12,382 nucleotides of DNA from Candidatus Brocadiaceae bacterium (GTDB lineage: Bacteria; Planctomycetota; Brocadiia; SM23-32). Shown in pieces: positions 1 through 7,722 of this stretch; the stretch's first letter is position 1; the number at the start of each line of letters is the position of its first letter. Below the pieces are notes generated by a model. The model made no database searches. It had not been told where the DNA came from and was given only the letters and a program-made list of their open reading frames with translations. Location of the stretch: contig PUNP01001021.1 in the NCBI GenBank assembly GCA_003551785.1, positions 1 to 12,382 on the forward strand, given 5' to 3'. The position numbers and the translations under genes are program-made.

Positions 1-214
1 AACAGATTGAACTACAATGTTTTAAATGTCATTTTTGAGGCATTCAAAATTTACAGTGTGTACAAACGGTTTCTCAAACGGCGGTTTACCCTGCGGGCGC
101 GTCTTCAGCGGCGCATCTGCGTCAAAAGTCTGCACTTGCAGTATAAGAATACAGCGGCGTTTGACATTTGCCACAGATGCACCACTGAAAACGCGTGAAA
201 TATGCAGGATAGGA
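1..214 (-). repeat. MITE-like palindromic repeat, copy 1 (truncated by window edge)
   Basis: This non-coding stretch matches the reverse complement of 11702-11947, so the two copies are in opposite orientation. Its core, 97-196, is an imperfect 100-base hairpin: arm 97-130 pairs with arm 163-196 (34 bases each, a few mismatches). By eye the stretch 97-208 differs from the other copy at about six positions; the outer part is more diverged. The right end at 196-208 reads TGAAATATGCAGG, the terminal inverted repeat seen at both ends of the other copy. The left end lies outside the window. A terminal inverted repeat, an internal palindrome and no coding capacity fit a miniature inverted-repeat transposable element. 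Short reading frames here are by-products of the palindrome. Confidence 0.75.
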
Positions 215-288
215 CTCACAAGACCTGTAGATTGCAGCATAGTGTAGATGGTGAAGGATTGTGCTACAGGCTCAAAAGAGGGTAATTT

Positions 289-1248
289 ATGAAATCACAT
301 CACCTTTATTTAGGCCTGGTTCTACTGCTGACAGGCGGTTTTTTCATCTTTTTGAATTGGCCTGATGGTGATGATCCTACCAATGATATAGCCCGGTTGT
401 ATAGTAAAATAGAGGCATTGGAGACGGAACTGAATTTGTTGGAGAAACGGTTGGACAGCGAGATATTAGCTGCGGAACTGGGCGAGGGTATGACGGGGGA
501 GATCGGGGTGGAGCAGGCGATGAAATTGCTGGGCAGTTCCGATCCGATAGCGCAATATCGAGGAGGGCGTATGCTGCGCAGTTATGGGGATGAGGCGGTG
601 GAACCGCTTGCTGAGACTATTCGGAGGGGCGAAAACACTACAGGTGCCGCGGTAGTCTTGACCTCGCTTAGCGGTGATAAAGCCTTAAACGCTATCAGAG
701 AACTTACGCAGGAGCTTTTGCACCGTGGTGATGAGAGGGCTGTGGCCGTGCTGTTAGGGGAACTCGCCAGAAGGCGTGACCATCATTCTGCCGCTTTGTT
801 TCGCCAGGCTCTTCAAGCCGATGCCGATGCCGTGCAATTGACTGCGGTGTCGGGGGTCAGGCGTTTGAGCGACTGCGAGTCGCTCGGAAAGTTAATCGGA
901 CTGTATCATGAGGCCGGACAGCTTCTCAGGCGCGAATTGCATCGAACTATCCATGGTCTGGCTGCTTCCGACCCGGATGAGTTTGAAAGGGTGGTTGTTG
1001 AGCTTGAACCGGAAGCGCGGTTCGAAATTGTTAAACTGATGCTCGCGCAGCCGGGGCGATCTCAGCGCCGCATTTTACGTACCCTGGCAGACAAGGATCC
1101 CGACCCGAGGGTGGTTGCCGGGGCGAATCGAGCTTTAGAGCTTATAAGGCAAAGGGACGAAAAGACCGCCTATCACGCAACGGAAGAACCCCTGGAGCCG
1201 AGGGATGTTGATGCCTTAAGTGATTTGTTGGATAGGATTCAGCGGTGA
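289..1248 (+). CDS. Membrane-anchored HEAT-like repeat protein with N-terminal coiled coil
   Basis: The 319-residue product starts with a basic-polar stretch and one hydrophobic segment (about residues 6-22, LYLGLVLLLTGGFFIFL), best read as a signal anchor with the rest outside the cytoplasm. Residues about 32-65 are heptad-rich and charged, a likely short coiled coil. From about 73 to 290 the chain is built of paired amphipathic helices (for example EQAMKLLGSSDPIAQYRGG, and DPRVVAGANRALELI near the end), the pattern of HEAT/armadillo-type repeats, which usually act as binding scaffolds. No catalytic motif is visible. The ATG follows a purine-rich AGAGGG about 7 bases upstream. A 7-base inverted repeat, CCTGTAG/CTACAGG (224-230 and 264-270), lies just before it. 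The next gene is 61 bases downstream on the same strand, so a two-gene operon is likely. The exact function is not recognised. Confidence 0.6.
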   Translation: MKSHHLYLGLVLLLTGGFFIFLNWPDGDDPTNDIARLYSKIEALETELNLLEKRLDSEILAAELGEGMTGEIGVEQAMKLLGSSDPIAQYRGGRMLRSYGDEAVEPLAETIRRGENTTGAAVVLTSLSGDKALNAIRELTQELLHRGDERAVAVLLGELARRRDHHSAALFRQALQADADAVQLTAVSGVRRLSDCESLGKLIGLYHEAGQLLRRELHRTIHGLAASDPDEFERVVVELEPEARFEIVKLMLAQPGRSQRRILRTLADKDPDPRVVAGANRALELIRQRDEKTAYHATEEPLEPRDVDALSDLLDRIQR

Positions 1249-1309
1249 TATAGTGGAATGAACCACTAGGGGCTTCCGCTCAGCCAAATCGTTTACAAGA
1301 GTACATCAG

Positions 1310-2821
1310 ATGATGTCAAAGATTAAAAACGTGTTGACTGTATCAATGCACGTAAGGTGTCCATTGGCTCTTGTTCTGTTTCTCAGCATCCCCCATTTTG
1401 CTGGCATATCGGCTGGTGAGTGGGAGGAAGATTCAATCGTAAATGCTCCCGCCGTTGTTGCAACCTTAGATAATTTTGAGCGGACTATCGATAATACGCC
1501 GGGAGGGCCAGTGCGATTAAAAAGTGCGACCGCCCATCTTCTTGCTGACGGTTCATACAGATTAGAAAGATTTTTACTTGAATTTCCCGTTCGGCATCCG
1601 GGTGGGGATGCATCTCAATTCGATTATGCTGAGGTGGCAGCCGGTGAGGCTTTATACGATATAGAATCTGCGGTTTTAAAATTGCGCAACAGCGTTTATG
1701 GTGGAATTTGGGGGATGGACCTTACAGCGCATTCAATGGTGTTTTGTCTCAGTTCTTTTAACTTATATTCAGCGTCAAGAGTCTTTATGCGGGGTCGAAA
1801 GGACAATATTATTGAGACCGGTATGGGGTTTGTCTCACTCAGCGGTGAAGGGATGCGATTTGATGTACGTGGGGGGCGTTTGCAATTTGAGAATGATGTG
1901 AAAGGTGAGGCGGCTTTAGGTCATATCGGAAGCAGGCGACTACAACCGGGGTCTCCTTTTATAGGCGTAAGGATTGCTGCGGATGGGCCTTTTACTTACC
2001 AGTTTGATTCACCCTCTATGACATGGCATAAGAACGTCATTTTTGAATTTGGCAACCTGATGTTTGAATCCGGCCGTTTGGACGTCCGGCAGTCAAGAGC
2101 GTTTCCGGATGAGCAAATTCTGACCACGATATTCAGCTTGTCCGAGGAAGTCGTGTTTTACTATTCTGGTTTTACGATAACGTGCGATTCTCTTGATTTT
2201 CGGGGTTTAGGGCGTCAGATGATATTGCGGGGCAATCCCGTTATGGCGGCAGCCGGCGGACTTTATCTGTCCGTTCCGAGGTTGCGTCTTGATGTTGTAC
2301 GGGGGGAAATGGATACTGTTATGTCCGGCCAGTTGCTTTTCATTACGGAAAATGCTCTGAACAGGGAGTTATTTCGGAAGATAGATAATGATTCCGGCTT
2401 TACCGACGAGGATGTACCTGAGGTGATTTTGCCAGTGGATTGGCGTAACGCGATGGTTCAAATTGATTGGCTGGGAAGCATGTCGTATGATATTGACACA
2501 CGTCTTCTCCAGCTGGTGAGTGGTGTCTGCATCAGCCAGGAATCTTTCAATTTCAACGGTTACGCATTATATCTCACCTTTTCACCTGACATTTATATGG
2601 TTGAAAATGCGCGCATGGAGGGGGGAGTGCAAGTGCGTATGACCGGCGAGGAGGGGGGCAAGAAGTTGGTTTTGGAGGCTGAGAGGGTTTTTTGGTCTGA
2701 TGATCAAGAATTACATGCCGAAAATGCGATCCTTTATGGTGACGACGGTGATGTGACTTTAAAAGCGTCTAAAGTCTTCTTTGACGGCGCTTCAGGGCAA
2801 TGGCGGGAGGCGGGATATTAG
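1310..2821 (+). CDS. Exported LptC/OstA-like (LPS transport-type) protein
   Basis: The product has 503 residues. A basic start and a hydrophobic run at about 17-34 ending in ISAG form a probable signal peptide, placing the protein in the periplasm. The remainder is rich in short beta strands with the alternating pattern of the LptA/LptC/OstA beta-jellyroll: about 110-205 resembles LptC (motif LSGEGMRFDVRGGRLQF), about 285-345 reads as an OstA-type unit (ITCDSLDFRG...LRGNPVM...SVPRLRLDVVRGEM...SGQLLF), and about 445-503 as another (LEAERVFWSDDQELHAENAI). The family carries lipopolysaccharide from the inner to the outer membrane. It is longer than LptA or LptC (usually under 200 residues), so it may be a multi-unit variant. 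ATG 1310 was kept because AAGAG lies upstream; Met13 would give a shorter signal peptide but lacks a ribosome site. A 6-bp hairpin (TAGTGG/CCACTA) lies in the gap before it. The family call is from pattern only. Confidence 0.5.
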   Translation: MMSKIKNVLTVSMHVRCPLALVLFLSIPHFAGISAGEWEEDSIVNAPAVVATLDNFERTIDNTPGGPVRLKSATAHLLADGSYRLERFLLEFPVRHPGGDASQFDYAEVAAGEALYDIESAVLKLRNSVYGGIWGMDLTAHSMVFCLSSFNLYSASRVFMRGRKDNIIETGMGFVSLSGEGMRFDVRGGRLQFENDVKGEAALGHIGSRRLQPGSPFIGVRIAADGPFTYQFDSPSMTWHKNVIFEFGNLMFESGRLDVRQSRAFPDEQILTTIFSLSEEVVFYYSGFTITCDSLDFRGLGRQMILRGNPVMAAAGGLYLSVPRLRLDVVRGEMDTVMSGQLLFITENALNRELFRKIDNDSGFTDEDVPEVILPVDWRNAMVQIDWLGSMSYDIDTRLLQLVSGVCISQESFNFNGYALYLTFSPDIYMVENARMEGGVQVRMTGEEGGKKLVLEAERVFWSDDQELHAENAILYGDDGDVTLKASKVFFDGASGQWREAGY

Positions 2822-3062
2822 TATAAAAGTTCCTGGTATTTTGAAAGGGCTTTAGTGCAAACCATTGGGGTTTTACTCGATGTTCGTTGCGCCACAGGAT
2901 TTGATCTATCGCGCCGTTGGCGCTGGTTTCTGCTTATGGCAGATTAAAACAACTTTCAACGACTATTAGCTGTTGTTAAGCACCAACGGTGCGGCGCAGG
3001 ATAGCCTATGGCAGAGCGGAAGCCCAAGCGGGCTGGAGCGAAGCCATAGGTCACCTTAACGC
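2822..3062. repeat. Gap between convergent genes with three palindromes
   Basis: No gene is visible here. The stretch holds several inverted repeats: GCGCCGTTGGCGC (2911-2923), the similar GCACCAACGGTGC (2980-2992), and a larger hairpin at 3005-3050. In the last, CCTATGGC pairs with GCCATAGG, and an inner stem AGCCC/GGGCT (3021-3025 with 3030-3034) closes a four-base loop. The upstream gene ends at 2821 and the next gene converges from the other side, so the large hairpin could act as a two-way transcription block, but no T-tract follows it. A dispersed palindromic repeat of the REP type is the other reading. Confidence 0.5.
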
Positions 3063-3121
3063 ATTGATATTCAATCCGTTATATTAAATGTTGTCGTTGG
3101 TTTATGGAATGTTCGGGATAA
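3063..3121. repeat. End fragment of the MITE family, overlapping the UroD-like gene
   Basis: Positions 3070-3106 are identical over 37 bases to 11900-11936 inside the complete MITE copy. The match continues more weakly to 3120 (about 10 of the next 14 bases), ending where that copy has its terminal inverted repeat. Read on the minus strand, the end is TTATCCCGAACATT (3108-3121), a sequence found again at 7723-7735 (13 bases) and 12052-12065. Bases 3079-3106 encode the last residues and the stop of the gene on the minus strand. Neither the central palindrome nor the far end of the element is present, so this is a fragment or a strongly rearranged copy. Confidence 0.65.
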
Positions 3122-4206
3122 TAACCGAATCTTTCATAAGCATCCAGCAGTGCATCCACGTTTTCCAGCGGACAGTCAGCTTGTATGTTGTGTGCGGTTC
3201 CCAGGATATAACCGCCTCCCGGTGCGAGAGTTTTGATACGGTCTTTGACTTCCTTTCTGATTTCTTCGGGTGAGCCGGACGGCAGCGTATGCTGAATGGA
3301 GATAGCACCTTGAAATGCCAGCTTTCCGGCGAACTGTTCTTTCAATTCAGGCAGGTCTTGAGCCAATCCCTCGGGCTGGAGTGATTGAAGAATATCAAGT
3401 CCGTGAGCGGCCATTTCAGGTACCAGAGGCGACACCGCACCGCAGGTGTGATGAGAACACCGAGCCCCGTATTGATGAATAATATCTATATATTCTCCGA
3501 AGCCTTGCCCGATAAATTGTTTCCACATAGCTTTCGAAAGCAGGAGTCCGTTTTGTGCACCGAAATCATCTCCTGTAAGGACAATATCTATTCCCCCCAT
3601 GGAAGCTTCAAGTACGCGTTCAAGATACTGAAGATAGAACTGGCGGATTAATTTAAATATTGCCTCGACGATGTCCGGGGACAGGGCGAGGTCGACTAAT
3701 ATCTGCTCAATTCCCCGCAAATACATCGCTGGTTTGAGCTGGGCCACCCGATTGAGTCTGTCTCCCATAAAAACTACGGCACGGCCTTTTTCGCTGATGT
3801 GTCTGCACTGCTCGGAAATTGATGAATAATCGAACCAATCGGCTTTGGGCCAATGACCATAATCGAATATATCTTCCGGAGAATCAGCGTGAGCGAGCGG
3901 ATGTTCGGCGACTTCCATGTAAACCTCTTCGCCACCGCAAGCTGTCTTAGCGTGAACTTTTCGACGTTTAACTCCCCAGATGTCTGTGTCATAACCTTTG
4001 TCATTGAGAAGTGGCGGGCCGCCGACATAGGTCGGTCCTTCAATATAGCGCAGGTCGATGTCATGGAGGTCGAGAAATTGCTCTTTATTCAGCCCTCTTT
4101 CTTTCCTGAGAAGTGAATAAAAACCTTTAGACCCCCAGAAATCCCTCGGCACGCGATCCGGTTCTTCAAAATCGAGGGTTAGCAAAACTCTTTCTCGTGA
4201 ATTCAT
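3079..4206 (-). CDS. Uroporphyrinogen decarboxylase/MtaA-family protein (putative Zn-dependent methyltransferase)
   Basis: The 375-residue product matches the UroD-like TIM-barrel family, whose members either decarboxylate uroporphyrinogen or transfer methyl groups from corrinoid proteins (MtaA, CmuA). The start MNSRERVLLTLDFEEPDRVP is typical. H253-T-C255-G, with C345 in ADCPLENV, matches the His-X-Cys...Cys zinc ligand pattern of the methyltransferase branch, and FQGAISIQHTLPSGSPEEIRKEV and GGGYILGTAHNIQ are family hallmarks. This favours a methyltransferase or demethylase over heme synthesis; the substrate is unknown. Start choice: ATG at 4206 follows AAGGAG with a 6-base spacer, and the TTG 18 bases further upstream lacks a site. 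The last eight codons and stop (INQRQHLI*) lie inside a MITE-family repeat, whereas relatives usually end near the YGxYP-like motif seen at about 360-363, so the tail is probably acquired. No corrinoid protein or activator gene is adjacent. Confidence 0.85.
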   Translation of the reverse strand: MNSRERVLLTLDFEEPDRVPRDFWGSKGFYSLLRKERGLNKEQFLDLHDIDLRYIEGPTYVGGPPLLNDKGYDTDIWGVKRRKVHAKTACGGEEVYMEVAEHPLAHADSPEDIFDYGHWPKADWFDYSSISEQCRHISEKGRAVVFMGDRLNRVAQLKPAMYLRGIEQILVDLALSPDIVEAIFKLIRQFYLQYLERVLEASMGGIDIVLTGDDFGAQNGLLLSKAMWKQFIGQGFGEYIDIIHQYGARCSHHTCGAVSPLVPEMAAHGLDILQSLQPEGLAQDLPELKEQFAGKLAFQGAISIQHTLPSGSPEEIRKEVKDRIKTLAPGGGYILGTAHNIQADCPLENVDALLDAYERFGYYPEHSINQRQHLI

Positions 4207-4212
4207 AATGTT

Positions 4213-4218
4213 CTCCTT
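4213..4218 (-). promoter_or_regulatory. Ribosome binding site fixing the UroD-like start
   Basis: On the minus strand AAGGAG lies 6 bases before the ATG at 4206. This near-ideal site decides for the inner ATG over the in-frame TTG at 4224. Confidence 0.7.
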
Positions 4219-4364
4219 ATGCAATTAAGGTGATGAAGGTGTTTTTTGCTCACTTTTTTTGTTGCCGGTTGTTTCATTCCGGTCATCCTTCAACTTTGCG
4301 GATGTTTTAATGATCAAAAAGACTTTGGGATTAAAGATCATCGCGAACTGAGTTGCTTGTTTTG

Positions 4365-4439
4365 GGTTGCTGGTTTTTGGTTGCTGGTTTTTGGTTGCTG
4401 GTTGCTGGTAAGAAGGACGAGACACCAGCAACCAGCAAC
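4365..4439. repeat. Tandem GGTTGCTGG repeat with 15-bp perfect hairpin
   Basis: Two 14-base units GGTTGCTGGTTTTT (4365-4378, 4379-4392) are followed by further GGTTGCTG units. The arm 4394-4408 (GTTGCTGGTTGCTGG) is the perfect reverse complement of 4425-4439, with a 16-base loop between. The stretch lies between two minus-strand genes, about 75 bases after the stop of the kinase-like gene, so it might end that transcript, but no T-tract follows the stem on the minus strand. The glutamine- and lysine-rich frame across it simply translates the repeat. The flanks 4219-4364 and 4440-4514 hold nothing recognisable. Confidence 0.7.
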
Positions 4440-4514
4440 TGATCTCTCCATTTACTATAAGTGATTACGATTTGTTTACGCTATGTCAACATCCGCAAAG
4501 ATGACGGAGAGCCT

Positions 4515-7500
4515 TCATTCTACATCTTTTACACATCGAAACCCAATGAAAGAAGCAGGTTCTTCAGGTAAACGCGGGAAGCGGCGGGTAGTAGTTGTCG
4601 GCATGCCCCGGGTGTTGTCCATATCCCATGCTCCGCTCCTTATAGCTTTATATTCTTCGCTGTAGGGGGCACGGTGGTCGGTAAGGCTGTTCTCGCTGTA
4701 GGGCAGGAAAGCGGAACTGGTCCATTCGCATACATTACCGATCATGTCCAGCAGTCCGTATGGGCTTTTGCCTTCAGGATAGCTCCCCACTGCGGTGGCG
4801 CCATCCGTAGCGTCTTTCAAGTGATGTGCATAAGCCTCATCGAATTCGTTACCCCACGGGAACAGGCGGGCATCCACACCCCGGGCGGCTTTCTCCCATT
4901 CGGCTTCGGTGGGCAGCCTTTTCCCGGCCCATTGCGCATACGACTCAGCGTCTTCAAGAGTAATATATACTACCGGATGATCTTCCATATTTTCCGGCAA
5001 CTTGCCGTCAGGCCAGTTTTCAGGTGCCTGGTGACCGGTTTCATTGACGAATTCGGCATATTGCTTGTTCGTCACCGGCTTGATATCGATATAAAACGCT
5101 GTGGTCTCAGCCTGAAAGGCGGGCATCTCGGAAGCAAAGCCCTCTAATTGAAGGATTAAATGGAGTTCTTCTTCACTGTCCACTATTCTTTCAGGATAAT
5201 AATTACTTAATTTATCTATCATTCCCGCCTTATCGGAACCCATTGTGAACTTCCCCGCCGGTACATACGCCATACCATCGGGTGTATTACGGTATTGCTC
5301 TAAAGTATCACTGCTTTTTTCAGCCCATTCAGAGAAGGGGAAGCGTTCGGTTATTTCTTTCAGGCGACTTTCAAAATCAACTGCGGCGGCGGTGTTATAT
5401 TCATAAAGTAAGCTCTTGTAGCAGCATTCAGGCAGAAGCCATAGTGCCTCTCTTGCAATATCCTCCAGCTCGGGAGGACTTTGCGTGACGATAGATTCCA
5501 GCAATTCCCGGGCCTCAATGAAGTTTTTGGTATCGATAGCATCAATGGCTTCTTCGAGCTTGCCGGAGGCCGTTGATTCGGTCAAATCCGTCTCTGTTTT
5601 ATCAGCAGCAGTTTCGTATCCTGCCCCCAGTATTGCTGCTTTGAAAGTATGTGTATCCTCATGAAAGTCATCAAAGAGTTGTTGAAGCTGGGAGTTTGCC
5701 TCATCAATACGGTCATCCTCCTTAAGTTGTACAAAGTGACGGTAAATCAGTTCGGCTTCGAGTTTTTGGGCTTTGGTGTATGGATCGGAATCGGGGAAAC
5801 GTTCCATATTATCAAGATGTTTTCGAACTATATCCAGTTCACTCTGTTCAAGAGCGGTTTTGATTTTTTGTAGATATAACTCCGGGAGCATGGTGGATCC
5901 GGCTTCAGCGGCTGCATCAGAATCGGGATAATCGTTCAATATCATCTCAAGTTTTTGGATAAGGGAATCTACATCATCAGTATCTTCGTACTGAATCTCA
6001 GTTTGAGCCATCAAGATATTGGGTTTGAGCGTTTCAGCCTGCCCCGCGGCGTCAGTGTCCGGGAATCGGTTTGTTAAAGAATGTAATAACTCAAGAGCTT
6101 CATCAAAGTTACGGTTTTCCATTCTAACTTTAGCTTTGTCCAGCATAAGTGAAGGCAAATTCTCGGCGTATGTGTCAGCCAGAGGGCTGTTTTCAGGCGC
6201 ATATTCAGCAGCTTTTATAAAAAATTCTTCAGCTTTATCCGGTTCGCCCTGGCGCTGGAGGTGTTTTGCCCATTTCTCATAAATCTCCGCTAATTTACCT
6301 TTAGCGCTATCGACATCGACCTTTCCTTCCCATTGTTCGATAACTTTCTCAAAATCATCGATGCCCTGTTCGAATTCCAAAGAGGGCCGGAAACGGCGTT
6401 CCCAGCGGGTTAAAGTTCTCATAAAATCCTCGTGATAAGCCTGAGCGGGATCGCTGTGTACCGTTTCATCGGCATTTCGATGCCTTTCATTGGCCTGTTC
6501 ATTCACATCGGCATGGTTGTTCTCTCCATGTGGGGAACGCCCTGGAAGGTTTAAAACCAGTGTAATAATAACTGCGGTCGCGGCCAGAATCAGGGCGGCG
6601 AAGGTAGGATTGAATATTTGAGATTTCGGTGTAGAGTTTTGTTTTGTGTAAGATTTTTCCTGGATAGGGGGAAGTTCATAATCTCTTGCAAGCGCAGAGT
6701 CAGTTCCCCGGGGCACGACCTCACAGGTTCCGGTTTGGATAATAGTCTTGCATCTATCGAGGTCGTCGATAACCCTTTGCATGGACTTATACCTTTTTAA
6801 GGGTGAGCGTTCCAGGCATCGCAGGATTGTGAGCGAGAGTTCGTTCGGGATATTGGCATCTATTTCGTGCGGTGGCGTAATGTCGTCGTTGCAGTTAGCA
6901 AAAAAATAGCCCAGTGGATGCTTGGAGTGGAAAGGCTCCTGGCCGGTGAGTAATTCGTATCCAACAATACCCAGTGCGAAGATGTCACTTTGAGACGTTG
7001 GGCGTTTACCCTGTATGACCTCCGGGGCCATGTACTTGGGCCGCCCGAAAGTTTCGCTTATTAATGAGCCTCCTGTCTCAGCCAGTTCTACGGCTAAGTC
7101 GATAAACATGACTTTAACAGCATCTTGTTCAGGTGCATTGAGGTCGAAATAGATATCGGAGGGATTCAGGTGGCCATGGACGATATCACGTCGATGGGCG
7201 GCTCTGAGCGCTTCGGCTGTGTGATACAGGATGTTAATTATCCTTTCCGGGCTGAAAGATGTTCCGCTTTCCACTTCAGAGGCAAGTGTTTTATCGCCGG
7301 GATATTCAGCTATAGCGAAGTAGCTGGAATATGTTTCGCTTTTTCCCACATCGACAATCCGGGCGATATTGGGGTGTTCAAAAAGTTTTTCTTTCTCAGC
7401 CCATCTGTCATAAACGTAAGTTTTGTATCCCTTGTCTTCACTGATGAGGGGAGAGGCCAGTTTGATGATAATGTTTTTTTCGTTTTTCTCATCAAAACCG

Positions 7501-7589
7501 AGGAACAGGCGTCCCAGGGCTCCTTTGCGTATTTCCTTACTAATGCGGTAGCAGGGCGGAATCCCCAAAAAATTCGTTTCATCTTCCAT
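4515..7589 (-). CDS. Predicted pseudokinase-TM-helical repeat-SUMF1 (FGE-like) fusion protein
   Basis: The product has 1024 residues. Residues about 14-281 form a Ser/Thr protein-kinase fold: glycine loop RKGALG (21-26), the ATP-site lysine K43 (IIIKL), and APE (188-190). The catalytic loop reads H138-G-H-L-N-P-S-D145 where active kinases have HRDLKPxN: the base Asp is His, Lys is Asn and Asn is Asp. DFG is D164-L-A. A pseudokinase is therefore likely. A hydrophobic segment at about 329-347 should cross the membrane. About 385-765 is acidic and helical with recurring units ending in RFPDTDA-, DYPDSDA- and RFPDSDP-like motifs, resembling TPR-type repeats. About 770-1022 is a SUMF1/formylglycine-generating-enzyme-like domain (MAYVPAGKFTMGSD, KPVTNKQYAEFVN, RLPTEAEWEKAARG, GNVCEWTSS, IGFRCV), but the catalytic cysteine pair is absent, so it is more likely a binding module. 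The kinase end should be cytoplasmic and the SUMF1 end outside. ATG 7589 was chosen for its ribosome site; the 20 residues before it include a second, weaker start. Confidence 0.88.
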   Translation of the reverse strand: MEDETNFLGIPPCYRISKEIRKGALGRLFLGFDEKNEKNIIIKLASPLISEDKGYKTYVYDRWAEKEKLFEHPNIARIVDVGKSETYSSYFAIAEYPGDKTLASEVESGTSFSPERIINILYHTAEALRAAHRRDIVHGHLNPSDIYFDLNAPEQDAVKVMFIDLAVELAETGGSLISETFGRPKYMAPEVIQGKRPTSQSDIFALGIVGYELLTGQEPFHSKHPLGYFFANCNDDITPPHEIDANIPNELSLTILRCLERSPLKRYKSMQRVIDDLDRCKTIIQTGTCEVVPRGTDSALARDYELPPIQEKSYTKQNSTPKSQIFNPTFAALILAATAVIITLVLNLPGRSPHGENNHADVNEQANERHRNADETVHSDPAQAYHEDFMRTLTRWERRFRPSLEFEQGIDDFEKVIEQWEGKVDVDSAKGKLAEIYEKWAKHLQRQGEPDKAEEFFIKAAEYAPENSPLADTYAENLPSLMLDKAKVRMENRNFDEALELLHSLTNRFPDTDAAGQAETLKPNILMAQTEIQYEDTDDVDSLIQKLEMILNDYPDSDAAAEAGSTMLPELYLQKIKTALEQSELDIVRKHLDNMERFPDSDPYTKAQKLEAELIYRHFVQLKEDDRIDEANSQLQQLFDDFHEDTHTFKAAILGAGYETAADKTETDLTESTASGKLEEAIDAIDTKNFIEARELLESIVTQSPPELEDIAREALWLLPECCYKSLLYEYNTAAAVDFESRLKEITERFPFSEWAEKSSDTLEQYRNTPDGMAYVPAGKFTMGSDKAGMIDKLSNYYPERIVDSEEELHLILQLEGFASEMPAFQAETTAFYIDIKPVTNKQYAEFVNETGHQAPENWPDGKLPENMEDHPVVYITLEDAESYAQWAGKRLPTEAEWEKAARGVDARLFPWGNEFDEAYAHHLKDATDGATAVGSYPEGKSPYGLLDMIGNVCEWTSSAFLPYSENSLTDHRAPYSEEYKAIRSGAWDMDNTRGMPTTTTRRFPRLPEEPASFIGFRCVKDVE

Positions 7590-7597
7590 ACATAATT

Positions 7598-7601
7598 CTC
7601 C
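7598..7601 (-). promoter_or_regulatory. Ribosome binding site for the pseudokinase gene
   Basis: On the minus strand TGGAG ends 8 bases before the ATG at 7589. Starting there gives the kinase-like protein a short natural N-terminus (MEDETNFLG) rather than the hydrophobic 20-residue extension that the frame allows. Confidence 0.5.
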
Positions 7602-7722
7602 ATGATTTCGGAAAGTCAAAAATACTGAAAACGAAAATAAGAAGTACATGTTTGGTGGACCGCGTCTCCTCGCAAATGGTAATGCAAGCAGGTATGATTT
7701 TTAGTCAATAAGGAGGCGTCGC

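Noticed and set aside
2841..2854. 14 bases TTGAAAGGGCTTTA identical to 12041-12054 beside the transposase remnant
   Set aside because: A single 14-base match in 12 kb can arise by chance, and the sequence following it is only weakly similar.
3079..4206. Heme-pathway uroporphyrinogen decarboxylase (hemE)
   Set aside because: The HxC...C zinc ligand pattern and lack of other heme genes point to the MtaA-like methyltransferase branch.
4225..4431. 68-codon frame on the minus strand rich in Gln, Lys, Thr and Pro
   Set aside because: It translates the GGTTGCTGG tandem repeat, has no recognisable domain, and its composition follows from the repeat.
4674..5147. 157-codon frame opposite the pseudokinase gene
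   Set aside because: It lies entirely inside the well-supported SUMF1-coding region on the other strand and shows no domain.
7125..7595. 156-codon frame opposite the kinase-like domain
   Set aside because: Antisense shadow of a region whose kinase motifs are clear.
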